From: Rhodoluna sp.
GTDB lineage: Bacteria; Actinomycetota; Actinomycetes; Actinomycetales; Microbacteriaceae
NCBI GenBank assembly: GCA_026393335.1
Contig: JAPLAJ010000100.1
Span: 1-23,233 of the forward strand
Direction: 5' to 3'
Length of the DNA: 23,233 nt
Translations under genes and position numbers: made by a program
Notes under the pieces: model-generated
Told to the model about the DNA's origin: nothing
Seen by the model: the letters and a program-made list of their open reading frames with translations, nothing else
Database searches by the model: none
Part shown: one piece after another, positions 1-7,663 of the stretch
Position numbering within the stretch: position 1 is the first letter of the stretch
Layout: the number at the start of each line of letters is the position of its first letter

Positions 1-340
<340 letters not shown>

Positions 341-343
341 AGT

Positions 344-512
344 TTTTTAGGACCAAAGCAAGCTTTGGCCCAAGTTTTACGAAACCCCCGGAAAATGGGG
401 GCATCAATTTGATCTGACTAAATCAGATTGTCTGACAATCTGTCTAATCCAATTACTACTGAACATTCAAAAAGGCAAGCCTTCTTGAAGCCAGGTTCTT
501 GGCATCGACATT
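344..512 (-). promoter_or_regulatory. rRNA operon leader with a series of hairpins
   Basis: Between boxA and the 16S 5' end the transcribed strand can form at least four stem-loops: 468-487 (9 bp with one G-U pair), 424-442 (perfect 8 bp, 3-nt loop), 385-401 (5 G-C pairs), and 353-368 (perfect 7 bp with a very short loop). Such leader structures usually take part in pre-rRNA folding and in RNase III processing with sequence beyond the 16S 3' end, which lies outside this window. The individual stems are seen directly; their role is inferred from rrn operons in general. Confidence 0.6.
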
Positions 513-537
513 GTGCACGCTGTTGAGTTCTCAAGGA
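513..537 (-). promoter_or_regulatory. rrn boxA-type antitermination element
   Basis: On the minus strand 520-534 reads TTGAGAACTCAACAG, followed by CGTGCAC. This is the conserved boxA-like block of actinobacterial rRNA leaders, where the NusB/NusE antitermination complex is expected to assemble. It lies about 180 nt upstream of the 16S 5' end. The assignment rests on sequence resemblance and position. Confidence 0.65.
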
Positions 538-586
538 TCGGATGCATCTGTGATTTCCGTTAGGTCCTACGCAGAGCAACTTCACT

Positions 587-614
587 AACTTACCACTTTT
601 TGAGCATAAGTCAA
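587..614 (-). promoter_or_regulatory. Candidate rrn promoter, proximal (P2)
   Basis: The minus strand carries TTGACT at 609-614 and TAAGTT at 587-592, separated by 16 bp. Transcription would begin near 580 and give a leader of about 240 nt containing the boxA. The -35 is near-ideal and the -10 is moderate. A 19-bp inverted repeat lies just upstream at 631-649. Confidence 0.5.
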
Positions 615-630
615 ATAGACATACGCATAT

Positions 631-649
631 AATCTAGAAAATCTAGATT
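631..649. repeat. Inverted repeat upstream of the proximal rrn promoter
   Basis: The sequence aatctagaaaatctagatt is a perfect 8-bp inverted repeat with a 3-nt centre. It sits 16 bp upstream of the candidate P2 -35 element and is almost entirely A/T plus two CTAG cores. Its position fits an activator/repressor site or an AT-rich UP-like element. It is too short-looped and lacks a T tract, so a terminator for tyrS is unlikely. Its function is unknown. Confidence 0.4.
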
Positions 650-771
650 CAATTAGTGGAAGTGCAATATGCCCCAAAGTCGCCAATTTACTGGGTTCTT
701 TGTGAGCTTATTGGTTGCACTTGAGCCGAGATCCATAAAATAGATTTCTCAAACTGTGGGCAACAGGTAAA

Positions 772-800
772 ACATTACGCCTGTATAAGAGGCAAGTCAA
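772..800 (-). promoter_or_regulatory. Candidate rrn promoter, distal (P1)
   Basis: The minus strand has TTGACT at 795-800 and TAATGT at 772-777 with the optimal 17-bp spacer, only about 20 bp past the tyrS stop codon. With the proximal candidate this would make a tandem P1/P2 arrangement, as is common in rRNA operons. The 593-771 stretch between them shows no gene. Confidence 0.45.
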
Positions 801-821
801 ATCGAGAGGCCTTATTTTTGG

Positions 822-2123
822 CTATTTTTGACTAAATATTCCAGCCAGGGTTTTCTTACCTCTGCGAAGGACGGCGAACTCCCCCATGATCAGGTCATTT
901 AGGGTAGCTTTTTCGTCCTCAACACGCACATTGTTTAGGTATACCCCACCCTCAGCAATTGCTCGCCTGCCAGCACTGACGGTAGCAACCAGTCCGGTTT
1001 CAACCAAAAGGTCAGCCACATTAGCCCCAATTGCGGCCTCAACATTCGGCAATGCACGAAGTGCCGATTCGAGTGTGGACTTGTCTAATTGCTCAAGTTC
1101 GCCCTGCCCAAATAGTGCTTGTGAGGCAGCAATAACATCATCTGCTGCTTGAGCCGAGTGCACCAGAGATGTAACCTCGTAAGCCAAGCGCTTTTGAGCT
1201 GCCCTAAGGTGTGGTTCAGCCACTAATTGGCTTTCAAGATCTTGAATCTCAGCTTTACTCAAGAAAGTGAAGACTTTTAGAAGATTTACGGTGTTTGAGT
1301 CTTCTACGTTTAGCCAGAATTGGTAGAACGCGTAAGGCGAAGTGAGCTCGGTGTCTAACCAGATGGCATTTCCCTCTGACTTTCCAAACTTTTTACCTTC
1401 AGAATCAGTAATCAGTGGCGTTGCCAGAATAAAAGCACTCTTACCTTCAACTTTGTGAATCAGATCAGTTCCACTGGTCAGATTTCCCCATTGGTCACTT
1501 CCACCAATTTGCAACACACAGTTGTTTCTTCTGTATAGCTCGAGGAAGTCCATCCCCTGCAAGATTTGATAGGAAAACTCAGTGAAGGAAATACCTGCAT
1601 CAGAGTTCAGGCGAGCTGATACGGCATCTTTGCTCAGCATCTTCCCTACTCGGAAGTGTTTTCCAATATCTCTAAGGAAATCTATTGAACTAAGTGGTGC
1701 AGTCCAATCTAGGTTGTTCACTAGCTTTGCGGAGTTTGCACCTTCAAAAGATAAGAAACGCTGTGCCTGAGTGCCAAGTCTTTGAACCCAGTCCGCCACT
1801 GTCTCTTTTGTGTTTAGAGTTCGCTCTGAAGTTGGTTTTGGATCGCCAATAAGTCCAGTAGCGCCACCGATTAGAACTAATGGATTGTGACCTGCAAGTT
1901 GTAGCCGACGCATTACAAGAAGCTGAACAAGATTTCCAAGATGCAAACTAGCTGCAGTTGGATCAAAGCCGCAGTAAAAAGTAAGTGGTGAAGATTTTAG
2001 AGCATTACGAAGTTCAGTTTCGTCTGTTGAGATAGCGACCAGGCCACGCCACTTCAACTCTTCCCAGATATCTGGAAATGAAGAGTCGTTGCTCTGTTGT
2101 TGAAGTGCCTTGTTTGTAGCCAT
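822..2123 (-). CDS. tyrS: Tyrosine--tRNA ligase
   Basis: TyrRS is the class I enzyme that activates tyrosine with ATP and charges tRNA-Tyr in the cytoplasm. The 433-residue protein has the usual family length. The HIGH-type signature is at 54-64 (DPTAASLHLGN). The tyrosine-site region YQILQGMDF is at 185-193, GGSDQWGN at 207-214 and the KMSKS-type loop KFGKS at 245-249. Residues from about 365 to the end look like the S4 RNA-binding domain that contacts the tRNA anticodon side. The ATG start lies 9 bp after the argH stop; a weak ribosome binding site is visible. It is the last gene of the minus-strand block before the rRNA operon, and no terminator is evident between them. Confidence 0.97.
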   Translation of the reverse strand: MATNKALQQQSNDSSFPDIWEELKWRGLVAISTDETELRNALKSSPLTFYCGFDPTAASLHLGNLVQLLVMRRLQLAGHNPLVLIGGATGLIGDPKPTSERTLNTKETVADWVQRLGTQAQRFLSFEGANSAKLVNNLDWTAPLSSIDFLRDIGKHFRVGKMLSKDAVSARLNSDAGISFTEFSYQILQGMDFLELYRRNNCVLQIGGSDQWGNLTSGTDLIHKVEGKSAFILATPLITDSEGKKFGKSEGNAIWLDTELTSPYAFYQFWLNVEDSNTVNLLKVFTFLSKAEIQDLESQLVAEPHLRAAQKRLAYEVTSLVHSAQAADDVIAASQALFGQGELEQLDKSTLESALRALPNVEAAIGANVADLLVETGLVATVSAGRRAIAEGGVYLNNVRVEDEKATLNDLIMGEFAVLRRGKKTLAGIFSQK

Positions 2124-2132
2124 GACTAAAAC

Positions 2133-3530
2133 CTATCTGTTTTCGCTAGGCACAAGTTTACGCAACGCACTGATTTGATCTAGGACTCTAGGCACGGCGG
2201 TTCCGCCGGCACCAGTTCTGGAGCGAATCGATCCAGAAACACTCAGCACTTCACGAACCTCGGGCATCAGGTGAGCACTGATGGCTAACAAATCAGTATC
2301 TGTTACTTCATCTAGTTCCAGGTTGTTGCTTTCTGCAAACGCGACAAGTTTTCCAGTAATCTCATGAGCTTCCTTGAATGGCACTCTTTGTTTTACCAGC
2401 CACTCAGCAACATCTGTTGCTAATGAGTATCCTGCAGATGCTAGTTCCTCCATGCGAGCAGTGTTGAACTGCATGGTTGCAACCATTCCTGTGAAGGCAG
2501 GAAGAATTAGCAACAGATTATCTGCAATATCAAATACCGGTTCTTTATCTTCTTGAAGATCACGGTTATAAGAAAGTGGTAGAGCTTTCAAAGTTGAAAG
2601 CAACCCGGTCAGGTCCCCAATGATTCGTCCTGCTTTGCCTCTAGTTAACTCGGCAACATCAGGATTCTTCTTCTGCGGCATGATTGATGATCCAGTGGAG
2701 AAGGCATCGGCAAGTTTGATGTAGTTGAACTCAGCACTTGCCCAAATAATTATTTCCTCTGCAAAACGGGAGAGATTGATTGAAATCAAAGTTCCAATAA
2801 AAGCAAATTCAGCGACTACATCTCGTGATGAAGTTGCATCCATCGAGTTTGCCATTGGTGCAGTTAGCCCAAGAGCATCAGAGACGATATTTGGATCTAG
2901 TTCCAAAGAAGTTCCTGCTAGAGCACCTGCTCCATATGGTGAGAAGGATGCCCTCTCTCGCCACTGTGCCAAGCGCTCAAGGTCTCTAACCAAAGGCCAA
3001 GCATGGGCTAGCAGGTGATGCGAGAGCAACACCGGTTGAGCATGTTGAAAGTGTGTGCGACCTGGCATTGGCTCACTGAGGTGCTCCTGAGCAAGTGTGG
3101 TCAGGACATCAATCAGCTGCAGGACCTCAGTTTTCAACAACTGTGCTTGGTCAAGTAGGTAGATGCGAATCAATGTTGCAATCTGATCATTTCTTGATCT
3201 ACCTGCTCGCACCTTGCCACCGAGTTCAGGGCCAACCATTTCAATGAGTCCACGCTCTAAAGCGCTGTGAACATCTTCGTCAGTTGCCTTAGCTACAAAC
3301 ATTCCTGATGTGACTCTTTTGTCTAGTTCAACTAATGACTTATCGAGCTTGACCAACTCAGCTTCAGCAAGGTATCCAGCTGCTCTAAGCGCTAGAAGGT
3401 GTGCTCTAGTTCCCTTAATGTCATAAGAGGCTAAACGCCAGTCAAAGTGAATAGATCGACTAAGGGCGGCCACAGCATCATTGGTGCTGCCAGTAAACCT
3501 GCCACCCCATAGCGATGATGATTCAGTCAT
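2133..3530 (-). CDS. argH: Argininosuccinate lyase
   Basis: ArgH splits argininosuccinate into arginine and fumarate, the last step of arginine synthesis. The protein is 465 residues, normal for the fumarase/aspartase superfamily. The family signature SSIMPQKKNP is at 281-290; its flexible serine loop supplies the catalytic serine. The conserved TH (159-160) matches the general acid/base histidine region and RSRNDQ at 111-116 is a typical substrate-binding motif. The ATG lies 2 bp beyond the argG stop, with a GGGGTAAGAAG-type ribosome binding site inside the end of argG, so the two genes are probably translationally linked. tyrS follows after 9 bp. Confidence 0.97.
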   Translation of the reverse strand: MTESSSLWGGRFTGSTNDAVAALSRSIHFDWRLASYDIKGTRAHLLALRAAGYLAEAELVKLDKSLVELDKRVTSGMFVAKATDEDVHSALERGLIEMVGPELGGKVRAGRSRNDQIATLIRIYLLDQAQLLKTEVLQLIDVLTTLAQEHLSEPMPGRTHFQHAQPVLLSHHLLAHAWPLVRDLERLAQWRERASFSPYGAGALAGTSLELDPNIVSDALGLTAPMANSMDATSSRDVVAEFAFIGTLISINLSRFAEEIIIWASAEFNYIKLADAFSTGSSIMPQKKNPDVAELTRGKAGRIIGDLTGLLSTLKALPLSYNRDLQEDKEPVFDIADNLLLILPAFTGMVATMQFNTARMEELASAGYSLATDVAEWLVKQRVPFKEAHEITGKLVAFAESNNLELDEVTDTDLLAISAHLMPEVREVLSVSGSIRSRTGAGGTAVPRVLDQISALRKLVPSENR

Positions 3531-3532
3531 AG

Positions 3533-4738
3533 TTACTTCTTACCCCTATTTGCATCTCTGCGTGCAGCAATCTTGCTTGGCAAAGCCCAAAGCTCAATAA
3601 AGCCTTTAGCCAGTGACTGATCAAAAGTGTCACCAGTGTCGTAGGTCGCAAGAGAAAAGTCATACAAAGATTCATCTGATTTGCGTCCAGTAACAACAGC
3701 CCTTCCGCCCTGCATCTTCATACGAACATCGCCTGTGACGTGCTCCTGGGTGTGGTCGATAAACACATCCAGCGATCTCTTCAAACCTGAGAACCAAAGT
3801 CCTTCATATACAAGATCTGCCCAACGGGCTTCAATACCGCGCTTGAATCGGTTGACATCACGCTCAAGGGTTAGATTCTCTAATTCTTCGTGAGCTGCAA
3901 TCAGTGCAATACCCGCTGGCGATTCGTAAATTTCACGGCTCTTGATTCCAACAAGACGGTCTTCGACAATATCGATTCGACCTACTCCATGAGCTCCGGC
4001 TAGGTCATTCATCTTCTGCACTAGTTCAATAGCTGAATAGCGAACACCATCGATGGCTACAGGAATACCTGACTCAAAAGATATTGTGATTTCGGTAGCT
4101 TCTCTATAGACATCTGGATCTTGGGTGTATGAATAAAGGTCTTCGATAGGTGCGTTCCAAGGATCTTCAAGGAAGCCTGTCTCAACTGCTCGACCCCAAA
4201 CGTTTTGGTCAACTGAATATGGAGACTTCTTATTCTGAGCAATAGGAAGGTTATTCTTTTCAGCGAACTCAATTGCCTTATCTCTAGTCAAAGCTAGGTC
4301 TCTAATCGGAGCAATTGACTTGAGCTCTGGAGCAATAGCTGCAACAGCAGCCTCAAAACGCACCTGGTCATTACCTTTACCGGTACAACCGTGAGCCACA
4401 CTGTCTGCGCCAAGTTTTCTAGCAACGCTGGCTAGGTGCTTACCAATCAGAGGACGTGAAAGGGCAGATACCAATGGGTATCTCTTCTGATACAAAGCAT
4501 TTGCCTTTAGGGCAGGCATCAAATAGTCATCGGCAAACTCAGATTTAGCATCAATAACGATTGCCTCAACAGCACCGCAGTCCAAAGCACGCTGACGAAT
4601 AGCATCCATGTCCTCGCCACCCTGGCCAACATCGATAGCTAGTGCCACAACCTCTTTACCTGTAGCCTCCTTCAACCAGCCGATACCAACAGAGGTATCT
4701 AGGCCACCTGAATAGGCAAGCACTACACGTTCTGACAT
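3533..4738 (-). CDS. argG: Argininosuccinate synthase
   Basis: ArgG joins citrulline and aspartate using ATP to make argininosuccinate. The 401-residue length matches the bacterial type-1 family. The N-terminal ATP-pyrophosphatase loop AYSGGLDTSV is at 8-17, and the conserved segment GCTGKGNDQVRFE, which contacts nucleotide and citrulline, is at 118-130. The start is well supported: AAGGAG lies about 8 nt upstream of the ATG. The 52-bp spacer to argF is the largest inside the arg block. In many actinobacteria argR sits between argF and argG; it is absent here. Confidence 0.97.
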   Translation of the reverse strand: MSERVVLAYSGGLDTSVGIGWLKEATGKEVVALAIDVGQGGEDMDAIRQRALDCGAVEAIVIDAKSEFADDYLMPALKANALYQKRYPLVSALSRPLIGKHLASVARKLGADSVAHGCTGKGNDQVRFEAAVAAIAPELKSIAPIRDLALTRDKAIEFAEKNNLPIAQNKKSPYSVDQNVWGRAVETGFLEDPWNAPIEDLYSYTQDPDVYREATEITISFESGIPVAIDGVRYSAIELVQKMNDLAGAHGVGRIDIVEDRLVGIKSREIYESPAGIALIAAHEELENLTLERDVNRFKRGIEARWADLVYEGLWFSGLKRSLDVFIDHTQEHVTGDVRMKMQGGRAVVTGRKSDESLYDFSLATYDTGDTFDQSLAKGFIELWALPSKIAARRDANRGKK

Positions 4739-4790
4739 TGTTGCTCCTTAAATGCTCTCGACTAAAAACTTCATCGGGATTACTTCGATT

Positions 4791-5714
4791 TTACTTGGCA
4801 CGTTGATCTAACCAAACCATCAAGGCTTTTTGTGCATGAAGACGATTCTCTGCTTCATCCCAAATCACAGCTTGGCTGCCATCTAGGACCTCGGCACTAA
4901 TCTCATACCCACGGTAAGCAGGCAGGCAGTGCAAAACAATCGCATCTGGACTGGCCAGAGCTAAAAGCGTCGAGTCAATTGTGAATCCTGCAAAGTCCTT
5001 AACTCGCTGTGCCTTTTCAGACTCTTTGCCCATCGATACCCAGGTGTCAGTGGCTAAAACATCTGCACCAACAACAGCTTCTGCAGGATTCTTTGAAACC
5101 GACACTGATCCACCGGTTTCGAAAGCTATTGCATCAGCCCTGGCAACTACCTCGTCCGAAGGTAAATACTGTTCTGGTGTAACAACAACCACATGCATCC
5201 CAGCCATAGCTCCAGCTAACAGGTATGAGTTAGCCATGTTGTTACCGTCTCCGATATAAACAAGCTTTAGTCCTGCTAGCTTGCCCTTGTGCTCTTGAAT
5301 AGTCAGCAAATCAGCGAGAAGTTGGCATGGGTGGAATTCATCACTTAGTGCATTGATAACTGGAACTTTTGAATTCGCTGCCATCTCTTGCAAACCAGCT
5401 TGAGCGTAAGTTCGCCAGATAATCTGAGCAACTTGTCGCTCTAAAACTCTGGCTGTGTCAGCTACAGACTCTTTGGCTCCCATTTGGCTGCCTTGTGCAT
5501 CCATGATTAGCGGCACACCACCAAGATCGCTGATACCAACTGCAAAGGAAACCCTGGTTCTAGTAGAGGTCTTATCAAAAATCACCGCGACAGTCTTAGG
5601 TCCAGCAAAAGGCTTTTGCGCATAAGGGTTTGCCTTCAGCTCTAGAGCAAGTTTCAATATCTCTGCTTGCTCACTCGGGCTGATGTCATCATCCCTTAGG
5701 AAATGTCTAGTCAT
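4791..5714 (-). CDS. argF: Ornithine carbamoyltransferase
   Basis: ArgF transfers the carbamoyl group from carbamoyl phosphate to ornithine, giving citrulline. Diagnostic motifs are all present in 307 residues: STRTR at 50-54 (carbamoyl phosphate site), FHPCQ at 127-131, and HCLP at 262-265 with the reactive cysteine. The SMG loop (227-229) favours ornithine over aspartate carbamoyltransferase. A strong GAGGAAG ribosome binding site precedes the ATG. The gene lies 25 bp downstream of argB. argD, which often separates argB and argF in actinobacteria, is missing. An anabolic role is inferred from the arg cluster. Confidence 0.96.
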   Translation of the reverse strand: MTRHFLRDDDISPSEQAEILKLALELKANPYAQKPFAGPKTVAVIFDKTSTRTRVSFAVGISDLGGVPLIMDAQGSQMGAKESVADTARVLERQVAQIIWRTYAQAGLQEMAANSKVPVINALSDEFHPCQLLADLLTIQEHKGKLAGLKLVYIGDGNNMANSYLLAGAMAGMHVVVVTPEQYLPSDEVVARADAIAFETGGSVSVSKNPAEAVVGADVLATDTWVSMGKESEKAQRVKDFAGFTIDSTLLALASPDAIVLHCLPAYRGYEISAEVLDGSQAVIWDEAENRLHAQKALMVWLDQRAK

Positions 5715-5739
5715 AGTTCAATCTTCCTCTTCAAATTTG

Positions 5740-6609
5740 CTAAGGCAACACCAAAGTGCCAATTCCAGAAGGAGTAAATACTTCCAGCAATATGCTGTGT
5801 GGGACTCTCCCATCGATGATATGTGCTTTTGACACACCACCTTGAACAGCATTCAAACACGCTTGCATCTTTGGAATCATGCCTGATTCAAGATCAGGTA
5901 GCAATTCCTCTAGTTCAGAAGCTGTTAGTTCACTAACTAGTGAGTCTTTGTTAGGCCAATCGCTGTAAAGCCCTGGCACATCGGTCAACACAACTAACTT
6001 CTCTGCACCTAATGCCACTGACAGTGAAGCAGCAGCTAGATCTGCATTGACATTTACTAACTGGCCAGTGCTATCCGGTGCCACAGTAGAAACAACTGGA
6101 ATGAACCCTGAAGCCAAGGAGTCAATTACTGAAGTTGCATCAACTGATACAACCTCGCCGACTAGCCCTAAGTCGGCTCTAGTAATTGAGCCCTTGAACA
6201 AACCTTCAGTTTCACCATTGAATACAGCAGCTTTAGCTCCTGCTTTTTCAATCATTTCAGCTAAAGGTTTGCTGATTTGGTTCATCAAAACATCTCTAAC
6301 AACTTCGATGGCCTCTGGCGGTGTCACTCGAAGACCGTCTATAAACTCGCTCTTCATCCCTAGCTCAGATAGTCGAGCTGTGATTTGTGGACCACCACCG
6401 TGAACTACAACTGCTTTGATTCCAACTAAATTCAAAAAGGCTATGTCCTGAGCAAATGCTTGCTGTAACTGCTCATCAACCATGGCATTGCCGCCAAACT
6501 TGACTACGAAAACTTTGCCTTGAAACTTTCTAATCCAAGAAGCGGAATCTATGAGGGTTTGTGCCTTGATGCGAGCAAGGTCGAGATTGGTCTGATCTGC
6601 TTTAATCAT
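5740..6609 (-). CDS. argB: Acetylglutamate kinase
   Basis: ArgB phosphorylates N-acetylglutamate, the second step of arginine synthesis. The amino acid kinase fold is marked by VKFGGNAM at 36-43 and VVHGGGPQI at 68-76. The protein is 289 residues. About 35 residues precede the first glycine motif, and the C-terminus carries HSILLEVFTPSGIGT. An N-terminal helix plus this C-terminal pattern is typical of arginine-inhibited, ring-forming kinases, so feedback inhibition by arginine is likely (inference). The ATG overlaps the argC stop in ATGA, which implies coupled translation. argJ, the usual gene between argC and argB in actinobacteria, is absent. Confidence 0.96.
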   Translation of the reverse strand: MIKADQTNLDLARIKAQTLIDSASWIRKFQGKVFVVKFGGNAMVDEQLQQAFAQDIAFLNLVGIKAVVVHGGGPQITARLSELGMKSEFIDGLRVTPPEAIEVVRDVLMNQISKPLAEMIEKAGAKAAVFNGETEGLFKGSITRADLGLVGEVVSVDATSVIDSLASGFIPVVSTVAPDSTGQLVNVNADLAAASLSVALGAEKLVVLTDVPGLYSDWPNKDSLVSELTASELEELLPDLESGMIPKMQACLNAVQGGVSKAHIIDGRVPHSILLEVFTPSGIGTLVLP

Positions 6610-7640
6610 TTGCTTGCACCTACTAGTCCAGTGCCCTCAGCTAATCCCAAAGCGATGTTCATGCTCTGCAAAGCAGCGCCAGCAGTTCCTTTAACTAAGT
6701 TATCGATAGCTGAAATGACTATTACTTTCCCACTTGCTTGATCAACTGCAATACCTATTTGAACTTTGTTGTTCAATTCAAGATCTGCTGTGTTTGGGAA
6801 GGTTCCCTGCGGCAAAATCTCTATAAAAGACTCTGCTGAATATGCTTCTGCAAAAGCATTTCTCACCTGCCCTAAATCTGCACCAGGTAAAAGCTTCGCT
6901 GTGTTTACGGCAAGTATCCCTCGGAACATGGGAACTAATACAGGTGTGAAAGTTAGCGATACTTTTGATTCAGAAATCCTGTTCAGATTCTGTTCAACTT
7001 CCGGAATGTGACGGTGGATGCCGCCAACTTGATATGCAATTGCGGAAGCCAGTGCTTCACCTTGATTCACATCAGCATTGCGTCCTGCCCCGCTAGTGCC
7101 AACAGACAATGTTGAAACCAGATCGGTTGGATCAATCAACATCGCTTTTAGCAATGGAGCGAAAGCCAAAGTAATAGCGGTTGCATTACAGCCAGGTACG
7201 GCAATTCTCTTTTGTCCGACAAGTAGCTCACGCTGTTTAGAGTTATGCTCGCGAACAAGTTCAGGCATCCCGTATACCCAAGATCCTGCGTGCTTGGATT
7301 TATAGAACTTCTCAAAATCTTCTGCTGATTCAAGTCGGAAGTCTGCCCCGCAATCTAATACAAGAACGTCATCTTCTATCCAGCTTGCTACCTCAGCTGA
7401 CTGAGTGTGTGGAAGAGCTAAGAAGACCACATCGTGACCGGCAAGATTCTCGCTGGTGTTTTCAACAAAAACTAGATCTTTGTATGTCTTCAACTCTGGA
7501 TTTAGCGAACCGAGAGTTTGTCCGACACTGCTATTCCCAGTTACTGTGACAAGTTCTGCATTCGGATGACTCTCTAAAACGCGAGCGAGCTCTCCCCCTA
7601 CATATCCGCTGGCACCAGCGATTGCAACCTTTAGTTTCAT
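6606..7640 (-). CDS. argC: N-acetyl-gamma-glutamyl-phosphate reductase
   Basis: ArgC reduces N-acetylglutamyl phosphate to the semialdehyde with NADPH. The N-terminal nucleotide-binding motif GASGYVGGEL is at 9-18. The catalytic cysteine is C151 in VPGCNATA, and the downstream GTSGAGR (181-187) and HRHIPEVEQ segments are typical of the family. Length is 344 residues, as expected. AAGGAG lies 6 nt upstream of the ATG. It is the first arg gene of the run, 23 bp after pheT, with no obvious promoter or terminator in that gap. Expression probably continues from pheST, unless a promoter lies inside pheT. Confidence 0.96.
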   Translation of the reverse strand: MKLKVAIAGASGYVGGELARVLESHPNAELVTVTGNSSVGQTLGSLNPELKTYKDLVFVENTSENLAGHDVVFLALPHTQSAEVASWIEDDVLVLDCGADFRLESAEDFEKFYKSKHAGSWVYGMPELVREHNSKQRELLVGQKRIAVPGCNATAITLAFAPLLKAMLIDPTDLVSTLSVGTSGAGRNADVNQGEALASAIAYQVGGIHRHIPEVEQNLNRISESKVSLTFTPVLVPMFRGILAVNTAKLLPGADLGQVRNAFAEAYSAESFIEILPQGTFPNTADLELNNKVQIGIAVDQASGKVIVISAIDNLVKGTAGAALQSMNIALGLAEGTGLVGASK

Positions 7641-7663
7641 GGCTGACTCCTTAGAAGATTTAG

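Noticed and set aside
790..821. Terminator after tyrS
   Set aside because: Repeated GCCTC blocks are direct rather than inverted, the only hairpin has 4 bp, and no T tract follows on the transcribed strand.
4739..4790. Remnant of argR or an ARG box between argF and argG
   Set aside because: 52 bp is too short for a gene remnant, and no pair of ARG-box half-sites is visible.
6047..6403. 118-codon open frame on the plus strand
   Set aside because: Antisense to argB within its conserved kinase region; no recognisable protein family.
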